NCBI GenBank assembly: GCA_015067835.1
Contig: SVLS01000002.1
Location: 1 to 64,000 of the forward strand
Source: Oscillospiraceae bacterium
GTDB lineage: Bacteria; Bacillota; Clostridia; Oscillospirales; Oscillospiraceae
Direction of reading: 5' to 3'
DNA: 64,000 nucleotides
Positions 25,472 through 33,538 of this stretch are shown here, piece after piece (the first letter of the stretch is position 1; each line of letters starts with the position of its first letter). The notes under the pieces are model-generated. The model was not told where the DNA came from and ran no database searches. It saw only the letters and a list, made by a program, of their open reading frames with translations. The position numbers were made by a program, and so were the translations under genes.

Positions 25472-26167
25472 ATGAAAACGGTTGTAATCTCAGGAGGTTC
25501 CCGGGGCATTGGCGCTGCTGCCGTGGCGCTGTTTGCGGAAAAGGGCTATCGGGTGTACTTCCTCTATGAAAAGAACCACACTGCCGCCCAGGCTGTTGCA
25601 GAAAAAACCGGCGCAACCGCCATCTGCTGCGATGTGTCCGACGGCGCAGCCGTCAAAAACGCCTTTGCAGGGCTGGATGTGGACATTTTGATTTGTAATG
25701 CCGGCATCTGTTTCTCCGGTCTGATGAGCCAAATGCCCGAAAAAGACTGGGATAGAATCTTCGATGTGAATGTCAAGGGCATTTACAACTGCGTCAATGC
25801 CGCAATGCCTGCCTTTTTGCAGAAGCATTCCGGCTCTGTGGTTACGGTTTCCTCTATGTGGGGTCAAACCGGCGCTTCCTGTGAGGTGGCGTATTCCGCA
25901 ACGAAGGGTGCCGTCATCGCCATGACAAAGGCTCTGGCCCAGGAGCTGGGACCCAGCGGCATTCGGGTCAACTGTGTCGCCCCCGGCGTCATCCTGACGG
26001 ATATGTGTGCCACCGTTTCTCCTGAGATTTTGGAGGAAACGGCCGCAGATACCCCCATCGGACGCAACGGAACCGCCATGGATGTTGCCCTTGCGATGGA
26101 ATATTTGGCAAATGCAGAATTTGTCACCGGGCAGGTTTTGCCTGTAAACGGTGGCTATGTGATTTAG
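25472..26167 (+). CDS. SDR-family reductase, possibly EF-P 5-aminopentanone reductase (YmfI type)
   Basis: 231 aa classical short-chain dehydrogenase. GGSRGIGAA at residues 8-16 binds NAD(P), CNAG follows near 75, and the catalytic set is S (VSSMWG), Y-x-x-x-K (AYSATKG) with PGVILTDM. The stretch SSMWGQTGASCEVAYS resembles YmfI, which in B. subtilis reduces 5-aminopentanone on elongation factor P; a FabG role in fatty-acid synthesis is the alternative. No efp or fab genes are nearby. rpiB starts 11 bases after its stop. Confidence 0.75.
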   Translation: MKTVVISGGSRGIGAAAVALFAEKGYRVYFLYEKNHTAAQAVAEKTGATAICCDVSDGAAVKNAFAGLDVDILICNAGICFSGLMSQMPEKDWDRIFDVNVKGIYNCVNAAMPAFLQKHSGSVVTVSSMWGQTGASCEVAYSATKGAVIAMTKALAQELGPSGIRVNCVAPGVILTDMCATVSPEILEETAADTPIGRNGTAMDVALAMEYLANAEFVTGQVLPVNGGYVI

Positions 26168-26178
26168 GAGGATTGGTT

Positions 26179-26619
26179 ATGAAAATTGCGATTGCTTGTG
26201 ACCACGGCGCGCTGGCGCTGAAGAACAAAATCATTGCCCACTTGGCCAAAAATGGCTATGAGGTGGAGAATTTCGGAACGGATACCCTGGATTCCTGCGA
26301 TTATTCCGATTTTGCAGCACCTGCTGCCCAGGCAGTGGCTGACGGTCGCTGTGACCGGGGCATTGTGCTTTGCACCACCGGAATTGGCGTGTCCATCACT
26401 GCCAATAAAATTCCCGGGATTCGCTGTGCTTTGCTGTCCGATTTGATGAGCGCCCGTATGACCCGGGAGCATAACGACACCAATGTGATGGCAATGGGTG
26501 CCGGCGTGGTGGGTGAAATGCTGGCGCTGGAAATCGTGGACACCTGGCTTAGCACCCCGTTTTCTCAGGCAGAGCGGCATCAGCGGCGAATCGACAAGGT
26601 TATGGCCCTGGAAAAGTAA
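26179..26619 (+). CDS. rpiB: Ribose-5-phosphate isomerase B (RpiB/LacA/LacB family)
   Basis: 146 aa. MKIAIACDHGALALK at the N terminus, VLCTTGIGVSITANK (Cys near 67 acts as catalytic base in RpiB; the loop is the anion hole) and RMTREHNDTNVMAMG match the family. It interconverts ribulose-5-phosphate and ribose-5-phosphate. LacA-type galactose-6-phosphate isomerases are the alternative but come in pairs. Start 26179 is used because GGAGG lies seven bases upstream; an in-frame TTG two codons earlier is less likely. A terminator follows. Confidence 0.92.
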   Translation: MKIAIACDHGALALKNKIIAHLAKNGYEVENFGTDTLDSCDYSDFAAPAAQAVADGRCDRGIVLCTTGIGVSITANKIPGIRCALLSDLMSARMTREHNDTNVMAMGAGVVGEMLALEIVDTWLSTPFSQAERHQRRIDKVMALEK

Positions 26620-26635
26620 ACCCTTGCATTTTAAT

Positions 26636-26666
26636 GCTCCCCTCTCAGATGAGAGGGGGGCTTTTT
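26636..26666 (+). terminator. Terminator after rpiB
   Basis: The stem GCTCCCCTCTC/GAGAGGGGGGC with loop AGAT (one G-T pair) is followed by TTTTT. Confidence 0.85.
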
Positions 26667-26775
26667 CTCTTTACGGGGAAAATGGGCGGAATATCCCTGC
26701 ATTTTCTCCTTTTTCCTCTTTACTGTTGAGACTTTTCGTAGTATAATATCAAAAAGAAATCCGGAGGTGACTGAA

Positions 26776-27111
26776 ATGGGTTGTATGAAATGCGGCAAAA
26801 AACTGGTTGATTCCGAAACCTTCTGCCCGGAATGCCTGGAAAAAATGAAAGAGCGCCCGGTAAAACCCGGCACGGTTGTCACACTGCCCAGCCGCCCTGA
26901 CACGCCTGTGGCGAAAAAGCGCACATTTCGTCACCGCTTTATCTGGGATGCAGAGGATCAAATCAGCTATTTGCGCACCAAGGTTCGCTGGCTGACCTTC
27001 CTGCTGATTGTCACGATTCTTTGCCTGCTGGCTTCCGTCGGCGTAATTTTGTGGATGCTGGACCAGATGGGTCGTATTGATCTTCCTCTTCCCGCATTTT
27101 TAGGTGGCTGA
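26776..27111 (+). CDS. Zinc-ribbon membrane-anchored protein, unknown function
   Basis: 111 aa. The N-terminal zinc ribbon (CMKCGKKL and CPECLEKM, four Cys within residues 3-24) is followed by a basic linker (KKRTFRHRF), a possible short amphipathic stretch and one transmembrane helix (about residues 70-98). It points to a cytoplasmic zinc domain tethered to the membrane. It lies directly upstream of the parS-parA-parB locus. Start 26776 is chosen from GGAGG eight bases upstream. Function is not known; a link to chromosome segregation is only positional. Confidence 0.65.
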   Translation: MGCMKCGKKLVDSETFCPECLEKMKERPVKPGTVVTLPSRPDTPVAKKRTFRHRFIWDAEDQISYLRTKVRWLTFLLIVTILCLLASVGVILWMLDQMGRIDLPLPAFLGG

Positions 27112-27121
27112 GCTTCTGGAA

Positions 27122-27137
27122 TGTTTCACGTGAAACA
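27122..27137. promoter_or_regulatory. parS site 1
   Basis: TGTTTCACGTGAAACA, a perfect match to the 16-bp bacterial parS palindrome bound by ParB (Spo0J). Confidence 0.97.
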
Positions 27138-27161
27138 TTCCCTCTAGAATACAGATACCGT

Positions 27162-27177
27162 TGTTTCACGTGAAACA
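27162..27177. promoter_or_regulatory. parS site 2
   Basis: A second perfect TGTTTCACGTGAAACA, exactly 40 bp after the first and 16 bases before the parA start. ParB bound here would sit on the parA ribosome-site region. Confidence 0.97.
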
Positions 27178-27192
27178 ATGAGGAGGTGCTCT

Positions 27193-27948
27193 ATGGGCAA
27201 AATCATTGCCGTTGTAAATCAAAAAGGCGGCGTCGGTAAAACAACCACCGCCGTCAATCTTACCGCCTGTCTCCACGATTTGGGTTTGAAGGTGTTGCTT
27301 TGCGACTTTGATCCCCAGGCAAATGCCACATCCGGACTGGGTTTGGAAAAGAGGAAGCTGAAACAGACGGTCTATGATGTGATTATCAATGATACCCCTG
27401 CACGGGAGGCCATTAAATCCACGAAATATGGGGATGTTTTGCCCTCTTCGGCGGATTTGGCCGGTGCCGGCGTAGAGCTGTTGTCCGTGGAAAATCCCAA
27501 TTTCCGCCTGCGCAACGCCCTGAATGAGGTAAGGGACGACTACGATTTGATTTTTATCGACTGTCCACCCTCTTTGGAAATGCTGACGCTGAATGCCCTG
27601 GCAGCGGCGGACGGAATCTTTGTTCCCGTGCAGTGCGAATATTTTGCGCTGGAGGGGCTTTCCGATCTGATGACCACCATGCGGATGGTAAAAAAGAAAA
27701 TCAACCCCGAATTGGAGATTTTTGGCGTCGCTTTGACGATGTTCGATGGCCGCACCAATTTTTCCACCCAGGTTGCCCAGGAGGTGCGCCGGCATTTCCC
27801 CGGAAAGGTCTTTGCCACGGTGATTCCCAGAAATGTCCGCCTGGCAGAGGCTCCCAGCCACGGTGTCCCAGTAGCTGCCTACGACAAAAACAGCCGCGGC
27901 TCTCAGGCCTATAAGGCGATGGCCGAGGAATTAAAGAGAAAATTATAA
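27193..27948 (+). CDS. parA: Chromosome-partitioning ATPase ParA (Soj)
   Basis: 251 aa deviant Walker ATPase. The P-loop KGGVGKTTT is at residues about 10-18 with the signature Lys at the start, then DFDPQAN (Walker A') and IFIDCPPSLEMLT (Walker B). It forms ATP-dependent DNA-bound dimers that position ParB-parS complexes and in Firmicutes also modulates DnaA. Start 27193 follows AGGAGG; five codons upstream in frame would overlap the parS site. parB follows after 41 bases. Confidence 0.96.
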   Translation: MGKIIAVVNQKGGVGKTTTAVNLTACLHDLGLKVLLCDFDPQANATSGLGLEKRKLKQTVYDVIINDTPAREAIKSTKYGDVLPSSADLAGAGVELLSVENPNFRLRNALNEVRDDYDLIFIDCPPSLEMLTLNALAAADGIFVPVQCEYFALEGLSDLMTTMRMVKKKINPELEIFGVALTMFDGRTNFSTQVAQEVRRHFPGKVFATVIPRNVRLAEAPSHGVPVAAYDKNSRGSQAYKAMAEELKRKL

Positions 27949-27989
27949 TTTGCATCCCTCTGGGGGCATTTTAAATACGAGGTGATCAA

Positions 27990-28850
27990 ATGGCATCAAA
28001 CAAAGGCTTAGGCAAGGGTCTGGGCGCTCTGCTTGGCAATTTTGAGGAGGAAATTCAGGAGAATTCTCCTTATAAGCTGCTTCCGATTCACAAGGTTGAG
28101 CCCAACAAAAACCAGCCCCGTCAGGATTTTGACGAAGAGGAGCTGCAAAATTTGTCAGAATCTCTGGCAATGCACGGGATGCTTCAGCCGCTGACGGTGC
28201 GGGAGTTGCCCTCCGGTTACTATCAAATCATCGCCGGCGAACGGCGTTGGCGAGCCGCCCGGATGGCGGGCTTTACGGAAGTTCCCGCGGTGATTATTGA
28301 GGCAGATGACAAGAAAACAATGGAGCTTGCCCTGATTGAGAATCTGCAGCGGCAGGATTTGAACGCCATGGAAGAAGCCATGGGTTATCAGGCGTTGATG
28401 CAGGATTTCGGCTTAACCCAGGAGGATACCGCCCAACGGGTGGGAAAATCCCGTCCTGCAGTGGCAAATTCCCTTCGTTTGCTTCAGCTGCCCCAGGCCG
28501 CGCAGGAGAAAATCCGGGATGGCGCCCTTACGGCCGGTCACGCCCGGGCATTGCTCACCATTCCCACGGAAAAGCGTCAACTGGAGGCAATGCAGAAGAT
28601 TATCGCCTTGGGTCTGTCCGTGCGTCAGGCAGAACTCCTGTGCAAAAATATGACCAAATCCCCCTCGCCGGTAAAGCCGGTGACGTTGGCGGTGGATTAT
28701 ATCGGTGAATGTGAAAAATCCCTGTCCAAGCATCTGGGTCGGGGCGTCAAAATCGTCAATGGCAAGCGCAAAGGCCACTTTGAGCTGGAATTTTACGGCG
28801 AGGACGACCTGCAGGTTTTGCTGGACGCCCTGCTGAAATTGAAAAAGTAA
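27990..28850 (+). CDS. parB: Chromosome-partitioning protein ParB (Spo0J)
   Basis: 286 aa. The N-terminal CTPase domain has NQPRQDFDEEEL (box I) and IIAGERRWRAAR (GERRxR, box II, CTP/parS clamp). A helix-turn-helix region follows (TQEDTAQRVGKSRPAVANSLRLL, near residues 140-165), and a short C-terminal dimer domain ends the protein. It loads at the two parS sites just upstream of parA and spreads along DNA. It precedes serS by 31 bases. Confidence 0.96.
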   Translation: MASNKGLGKGLGALLGNFEEEIQENSPYKLLPIHKVEPNKNQPRQDFDEEELQNLSESLAMHGMLQPLTVRELPSGYYQIIAGERRWRAARMAGFTEVPAVIIEADDKKTMELALIENLQRQDLNAMEEAMGYQALMQDFGLTQEDTAQRVGKSRPAVANSLRLLQLPQAAQEKIRDGALTAGHARALLTIPTEKRQLEAMQKIIALGLSVRQAELLCKNMTKSPSPVKPVTLAVDYIGECEKSLSKHLGRGVKIVNGKRKGHFELEFYGEDDLQVLLDALLKLKK

Positions 28851-28881
28851 ATGACCTTCCGGTAAAAAAGGAGTTAATATT

Positions 28882-30213
28882 ATGCTGGATATTAAGAAAA
28901 TCAAGGAAAATCCCGACGCAGTAAAAGCCGGCCTCCGGGCCAAGGAAGTGGATTGCGACGCCATTATTGACCGCATTCTGGATTTGGATGTGCAGGTGCG
29001 CAGTCTCAAGACCTCCACAGAGACCAAAACTGCCGAGAAAAACAAGCTGAGCAAGGAAAACGGCAAGCTGTTTGGTCAGAAAAAGGGCGCTGAAAGAAAG
29101 GGCGAGGATGTTTCCGCCATTGATGCGCAAATCGCCGCCAATATGGAAGCCTCTGTGAAAATTGATGAGGCAATCGCCGATGATAAGGTGAAGCTGAAGG
29201 AGCTGGACGAGCAGTTCTATGCCGCTATGCTCAGCCTCCCCAATCTCCCTGACGAGGATTTGCTCCCGGGCGGCAAGGAAAATAACCAGCCGCTGCGCTA
29301 TATTGGAGAAAAGCACTCCTTTGATTTTGAGCCAAAGCACCACGTGGATCTGTGCACCGATCTGGGTCTGATTGACTACGAGCGCGGTGTCAAGCTGGCG
29401 GGTGCAGGCAACTGGATGTACACCGGTATGGGTGCCCGGCTGGAATGGGCGCTGCTGAACTATTTCATTGACACTCACACCGCTGACGGCTATGATTTCA
29501 TTCTGCCGCCTCACATGCTGGAATACCAGTGCGGTCTGACCGCCGGCCAGTTCCCCAAGTTTGCGGACGAGGTCTTTAAGATTGCCAACCATCCCACTGA
29601 GGGTGGCACCTTCTATATGCTCCCCACCGCTGAAGCCGCTCTGGCCTCCGTTTACCGGGACGAAATCCTCACTGAAGCGGATTTGCCCAAGAAAATGTTC
29701 GCCTACACCCCCTGTTTCCGCCGGGAAGCAGGCTCTCACCGTGCTGACGAGCGGGGTATGGTACGCGGTCACCAATTCAATAAGGTGGAAATGTTCCAGT
29801 TCACCACGCCTGAAAATTCCGATGCCGCCTTTGACGAGCTGGTGACCAAGGCAGAAAATCTGGTGGCAGGTCTGGGTCTGCACTTCCGTACTGTGAAGCT
29901 GGCCGCAGGCGACTGCTCCGCTTCCATGGCGCGCACCTATGACATTGAAATTCTGATTCCCTCCATGAACGGCTACAAGGAAGTTTCCTCCGTTTCCAAT
30001 GCCCGGGATTACCAGGCACGCCGGGGCAACATCCGCTACCGCCGCGCCGACGGAAAAATCGAATATGTCCACACCCTCAACGGCTCCGGCCTTGCAACCT
30101 CCCGGATTTTCCCGGCAATCGTGGAGCAGAATCAGCGTGCTGACGGCTCTGTGGTGGTGCCGGAATGCCTGAGAAAGTACCTGGGCGGCCTGGAAGTCAT
30201 TGAAAGGAAATAA
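28882..30213 (+). CDS. serS: Seryl-tRNA synthetase
   Basis: 443 aa class II synthetase, slightly longer than the usual about 425. The N-terminal long coiled-coil arm (residues about 30-110) binds the tRNA-Ser variable arm. The catalytic core has motif 2 PCFRREAGSHRADERGMVRGHQF and motif 3 near GSGLATSRIFPAIVE. It charges serine onto tRNA-Ser. It has a strong AAGGAG site, and the GH20-like gene starts 3 bases after its stop, so the two are co-translated or coupled. Confidence 0.95.
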   Translation: MLDIKKIKENPDAVKAGLRAKEVDCDAIIDRILDLDVQVRSLKTSTETKTAEKNKLSKENGKLFGQKKGAERKGEDVSAIDAQIAANMEASVKIDEAIADDKVKLKELDEQFYAAMLSLPNLPDEDLLPGGKENNQPLRYIGEKHSFDFEPKHHVDLCTDLGLIDYERGVKLAGAGNWMYTGMGARLEWALLNYFIDTHTADGYDFILPPHMLEYQCGLTAGQFPKFADEVFKIANHPTEGGTFYMLPTAEAALASVYRDEILTEADLPKKMFAYTPCFRREAGSHRADERGMVRGHQFNKVEMFQFTTPENSDAAFDELVTKAENLVAGLGLHFRTVKLAAGDCSASMARTYDIEILIPSMNGYKEVSSVSNARDYQARRGNIRYRRADGKIEYVHTLNGSGLATSRIFPAIVEQNQRADGSVVVPECLRKYLGGLEVIERK

Positions 30214-30216
30214 TCT

Positions 30217-31794
30217 ATGGCCGATATGATGGGCGTAATGCTGGACTGCTCCCGAAACGGAGTATTGCGCCCCCAGCAGGTGAAAAAATACGCAGAGCTG
30301 ATTGCAAAAATGGGCTACAATACCCTGATGCTCTATACCGAGGACACCTACGAGGTGAATAACCAGCCTTACTTCGGCTATCGCCGCGGTCGCTACACCA
30401 AGGAAGAGTTGAAGGAGCTGGATGCCTTCTGCAATTCCATCGGCGTGACGCTGATGCCCTGTATTCAGACGCTGGCGCACCTGAACTGCATTTTCCGCTG
30501 GCAGGGCGTCTACGACGGCGTTCAGGATATTGACGATATTCTGCTTGCCGGTGAGGACGGCACCTATCAGCTGATTGACGATATGTTCGCCACCATTGCA
30601 GAGTGTTTCTCCACAAAGGACATTCACATTGGAATGGACGAAGCCTATCTGGTCGGTCTGGGTGAATATCTCCGTCGCCACGGCCCGCAAAAGCGGTTTG
30701 ATGTTATCAATAATCACTTAAAGAAAGTGTGCGAAATTGCAAGAAAATACGACTTAAAACCGATGATTTGGAGCGATATGTTCTGCAAATTAGCACTAAA
30801 CACAGCAAATTACTACACACAGGCAGATACCGCTGTCATTGCCGAAATGCCGGAGATGCCGGAGAACATTTCCCTGGTCTACTGGGATTACTACTCCAGC
30901 GACTACGACCGTTATGTCCGTATGTTGAAGACAAATCTGATGTTCAACCGTCCGGTTGTATTCGCTGGTGGCGCCTGGACCTGGACTGGATTCGGCCCAA
31001 AAAATCAGTACAGCATCGACAATACTGCCGCTGCACTCCGGGCTTGCCGGGACTGCGGTGTGAAGGATATTTTCATCACCATCTGGGGCGATGACGGCAG
31101 CGAATGCTCCATGTTCGCGGTTCTGCCTGCTCTGCTGTATGCCGCCGAGGCACGCAAGGGCGAAGTGGATATAGACCGGCTGAAGGAAAAATTCCTGGAA
31201 ATCGTGGGCGCGGACTGGGACAGCTTTATGCTCCTGGACAAGATCCAGCTGAATAATCGGTTTGACACCACGCTGCTTTACTCCGATGCCTTCGCCGGTC
31301 TGTCCGATTGGCGTTACGATGGCACAGAGGATGCCTATTTTGCCGCTCTGGCGGACGAAATCGCTGCGCAAAAGCAGGTTGGCAGCTTCTCGTACATGTT
31401 CAAAAAGTACGAAATGCTGTGCCGCGCTCTGGCAATTAAGAGCGATTTGGGCATTCGTACCCGGAAGGCTTATTTGGACGGCGACAAGGCAGCGCTGGAA
31501 AAGCTTGCAAAAGAGGATTATCCCGAGGCAATCTGCCGAATTGAGGCATTTTATCAGGCTCATCGGACAGAATGGCTGACGGAAAAGCGGCCTCAGGGCT
31601 TTGAGGTGCAGGATATTCGTCTGGGCGGTGTGCAGCAACGACTGCGCAGCTGCATTGCAACTCTGCTCAGCTATGTAAGCGGAGAGCTTTCTCAAATTGA
31701 AGAATTGGAAGAACCGGTGCTTCCTTCTGACGGCGGAACCCATTGTTGGCGGAAGCTGGTAACCGCCGGTGTTATTTCCCACAACGTACATTAA
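30217..31794 (+). CDS. Glycoside hydrolase family 20-like beta-N-acetylhexosaminidase
   Basis: 525 aa TIM-barrel protein without signal peptide. IHIGMDEAY at residues 136-144 carries the Asp-Glu pair (D141-E142) typical of GH20 substrate-assisted catalysis. MLYTEDTYEV near residue 40 and VFAGGAWTWTGF fit the barrel strands. It probably removes terminal N-acetylglucosamine or N-acetylgalactosamine in the cytoplasm. The central stretch at 30708-30830 is visibly richer in A and T and uses codons such as TTA, AAA and ACA unlike the rest, suggesting a recombinant patch. It follows serS by 3 bases. Confidence 0.8.
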   Translation: MADMMGVMLDCSRNGVLRPQQVKKYAELIAKMGYNTLMLYTEDTYEVNNQPYFGYRRGRYTKEELKELDAFCNSIGVTLMPCIQTLAHLNCIFRWQGVYDGVQDIDDILLAGEDGTYQLIDDMFATIAECFSTKDIHIGMDEAYLVGLGEYLRRHGPQKRFDVINNHLKKVCEIARKYDLKPMIWSDMFCKLALNTANYYTQADTAVIAEMPEMPENISLVYWDYYSSDYDRYVRMLKTNLMFNRPVVFAGGAWTWTGFGPKNQYSIDNTAAALRACRDCGVKDIFITIWGDDGSECSMFAVLPALLYAAEARKGEVDIDRLKEKFLEIVGADWDSFMLLDKIQLNNRFDTTLLYSDAFAGLSDWRYDGTEDAYFAALADEIAAQKQVGSFSYMFKKYEMLCRALAIKSDLGIRTRKAYLDGDKAALEKLAKEDYPEAICRIEAFYQAHRTEWLTEKRPQGFEVQDIRLGGVQQRLRSCIATLLSYVSGELSQIEELEEPVLPSDGGTHCWRKLVTAGVISHNVH

Positions 31795-31810
31795 AGAAAA
31801 GGAGAAAAAT

Positions 31811-32305
31811 ATGAGTAAGAAAGTAAAAAAGCCCGGCTGGTGGAGTGAATTTAAGACCTTTGCCATCAAGGGCAACGCAATGGCGCTGGCTGTTGGTACT
31901 ATTATCGGTGCTGCATTCTCCACCATTACCAAAAGCCTGACCGATGACATCATTATGCCCGTCATCAACATTTTCCTGGGCGGCGCTGACTTCAGCGACA
32001 TCAAGATTCAGCTGCCCCGGATGCCTTGGGTAGAGCCTACCTATGAAAAGGTTGTCAATGAGGCCGGTGAAGAAGTCACTCAAATCGTTGAAAACTATAT
32101 GACTGTCGGCAACTTCATTTCCGCTGTCATCAACTTCTTCATCCTGGCTCTGGTGGTATTCTTCCTGGTGAAGGGGCTGAACAAGCTGGTCGAACTGGGC
32201 AAGAAGAAGGAAGAGGAAGTGCCTGCCGCACCTCCTGCACCTCCCGCTCCCTCTGCTGAAGAAGTTTTGCTTACCGAGATCCGTGACCTGCTGAAGGATA
32301 AATAA
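31811..32305 (+). CDS. mscL: Large-conductance mechanosensitive channel MscL
   Basis: 164 aa. A short N-terminal amphipathic helix precedes TM1 (FAIKGNAMALAVGTIIGAAF), then a periplasmic loop longer than in E. coli (about residues 55-85). TM2 is FISAVINFFILALVVFFLV, and a cytoplasmic tail holds a Lys/Glu stretch and a Pro/Ala linker before the terminal helix (EEVLLTEIRDLLK). The homopentamer opens at high membrane tension and protects against osmotic downshock. Start 31811 follows AAAAGGAG; the open frame extends upstream without a site. A strong terminator follows. Confidence 0.95.
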   Translation: MSKKVKKPGWWSEFKTFAIKGNAMALAVGTIIGAAFSTITKSLTDDIIMPVINIFLGGADFSDIKIQLPRMPWVEPTYEKVVNEAGEEVTQIVENYMTVGNFISAVINFFILALVVFFLVKGLNKLVELGKKKEEEVPAAPPAPPAPSAEEVLLTEIRDLLKDK

Positions 32306-32315
32306 TTGTACATCA

Positions 32316-32347
32316 AAAAAGTGCGCTGCAAATGCAGCGCACTTTTT
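32316..32347. terminator. Bidirectional terminator after mscL
   Basis: The perfect 15-bp stem AAAAAGTGCGCTGCA/TGCAGCGCACTTTTT with a 2-base loop gives a T run on both strands. Confidence 0.9.
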
Positions 32348-32371
32348 GTTCTATCAATTTATAATTCGGTA

Positions 32372-32494
32372 TGTCATTCGGAGGCCCAACGGGCCGTGGG
32401 AATCTCCTGGTACGATCCATCGACACATTTTGCAGTAACATACTGCGCACCGGGGGATTGCCACGTCACCCCTTCGGGGTTCCTCGCAATGACG
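32372..32494. repeat. Family A palindromic repeat (123 bp)
   Basis: The left arm is TGTCATTCGGAGG with hairpin GGCCCAACGGGCC and GTGGGAATCTCC. The right inverted arm has inner hairpin ACCCCTTCGGGGT and end CCTCGCAATGACG. It lies between the mscL terminator and remB. The left end has C-G exchanged relative to other copies. Confidence 0.9.
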
Positions 32495-32503
32495 AACTAG
32501 GGC

Positions 32504-32746
32504 TTATTTCAGCCGTTTTTCAAGGGTTTGGGTGTTCAAAGATGTCAAATACAGGCGGCTCATCCCGTATTCTGCCGTCAGCACAAAGGTTTTTGGCAAA
32601 TCGTCACAGGGGACAACCTGACCTTCCTTTTCCGCCGCCGCCAGAAAATCCCGGGTTTTCGGAGAAACAGAGGTATTATCCAAGTCAAATATGCCGATGA
32701 TGGACTGCTCCCGCACCGCCATATCGCCGCCAATGTTCAGGTACAT
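32504..32746 (-). CDS. remB: RemB/YaaB-type extracellular-matrix regulator (DUF370)
   Basis: 80 aa. MYLNIGGDMAVREQSIIGIFDLD at the N terminus and YLTSLNTQTLEKR near the C terminus match the DUF370 family (YaaB/RemB of B. subtilis). Relatives of RemA form rings that bind DNA and turn on biofilm and osmoprotection genes. In B. subtilis yaaB lies between recF and gyrB; here it is separated from that block, downstream of rnhA and behind family A repeats. It has a GGAGG-type site. Confidence 0.85.
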   Translation of the reverse strand: MYLNIGGDMAVREQSIIGIFDLDNTSVSPKTRDFLAAAEKEGQVVPCDDLPKTFVLTAEYGMSRLYLTSLNTQTLEKRLK

Positions 32747-32805
32747 ATCCCATCCTCCTTTATCTTCGCTGATACTCCCCGCAATGACAGTAACGCTACA
32801 TAGTA

Positions 32806-33084
32806 TGTCATTCCGAGGGAGCGCAGCGACCGTGGGAATCTCCCGGTGCGCAGTTTGTTACTGCAAAATGTGTCGATGGATTGTACCAGGAGATTGCCAC
32901 GTCGCATCTGTCGATGCTCCTCGCAATGACATAAAATGGGAGATTTTACGATTTTGTATGTCATTCCGAGGGAGCGCAGCGACCGTGGGAATCTCCCGGT
33001 GCGCAGTTTGTTACTGCAAAATGTGTCGATGGATCGTACCAGGAGATTGCCACGTCGCATCTGTCGATGCTCCTCGCAATGACA
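32806..33084. repeat. Tandem pair of full family A elements (period 153 bp)
   Basis: Elements at 32806-32931 and 32959-33084, both 126 bp and almost identical: left hairpin GGGAGCGCAGCGACC, right hairpin GCATCTGTCGATGC. The 27-base linker contains GGGAGATTTTACGATTTTG, the same linker as in the gyrA-gyrB array. A remnant end lies near 32764-32790. The 32747-33100 gap holds only these. Confidence 0.92.
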
Positions 33085-33100
33085 TAAAGGAAAGCCAATA

Positions 33101-33538
33101 CTACTTAAGCAGCTTCCACTGGGCGACAGCCAATTCGTCACAACGGTTGTTTTTCGGATTTTCCGCGTGGCCCTTCACCCAATGATAATGGAGCTCGTGT
33201 TTTATGGTTAATTGTAGCAATATCTCCCATAAATCAGGGTTAAGTGCCGGTTTTTTGTCGGATTTTATCCAGTTTTTCTTCCTCCAGCCCCAAGCCCAGC
33301 CCTTTTCCAGAGCGTCAATGACATACTTGGAATCGGAGTACAACTCCACGATACAAGGCTCTTTCAGTGCCTGAAGTCCCTGAATCACCGCGGTAAGCTC
33401 CATACGGTTGTTGGTGGTGTTTTCTTCACCGCCGGACAATTCCTTTTCCGTGCCGTTGTATTCCAGAATCGCACCCCAACCCCCGGGTCCGGGGTTGCCG
33501 GAGCAAGCCCCGTCCGTATAAAGGGTTACGGTTTTCAT
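33101..33538 (-). CDS. rnhA: Ribonuclease HI
   Basis: 145 aa. [17 protein letters not shown] at residues 6-22 carries the first catalytic Asp; [12 protein letters not shown] has the catalytic Glu (near 48); YSDSKYVID has the next Asp (near 67); and [19 protein letters not shown] supplies the His loop and last Asp. It cleaves the RNA strand of RNA-DNA hybrids. Its ATG overlaps the gyrA stop codon (ATGA), so it is translationally coupled to DNA gyrase. Confidence 0.96.
   Translation of the reverse strand: MKTVTLYTDGACSGNPGPGGWGAILEYNGTEKELSGGEENTTNNRMELTAVIQGLQALKEPCIVELYSDSKYVIDALEKGWAWGWRKKNWIKSDKKPALNPDLWEILLQLTIKHELHYHWVKGHAENPKNNRCDELAVAQWKLLK

Noticed and set aside
28851-28881. T-box leader before serS
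   Set aside because: The gap is only 31 bases and contains just the ribosome site.
32691-33185. Open frames such as MSFRGSAATVGISR-type and HCEERSDVAI-type peptides over the repeats
   Set aside because: They arise wherever family A copies occur, in several frames and on both strands, with no ribosome sites. They are translations of the repeat, not genes.
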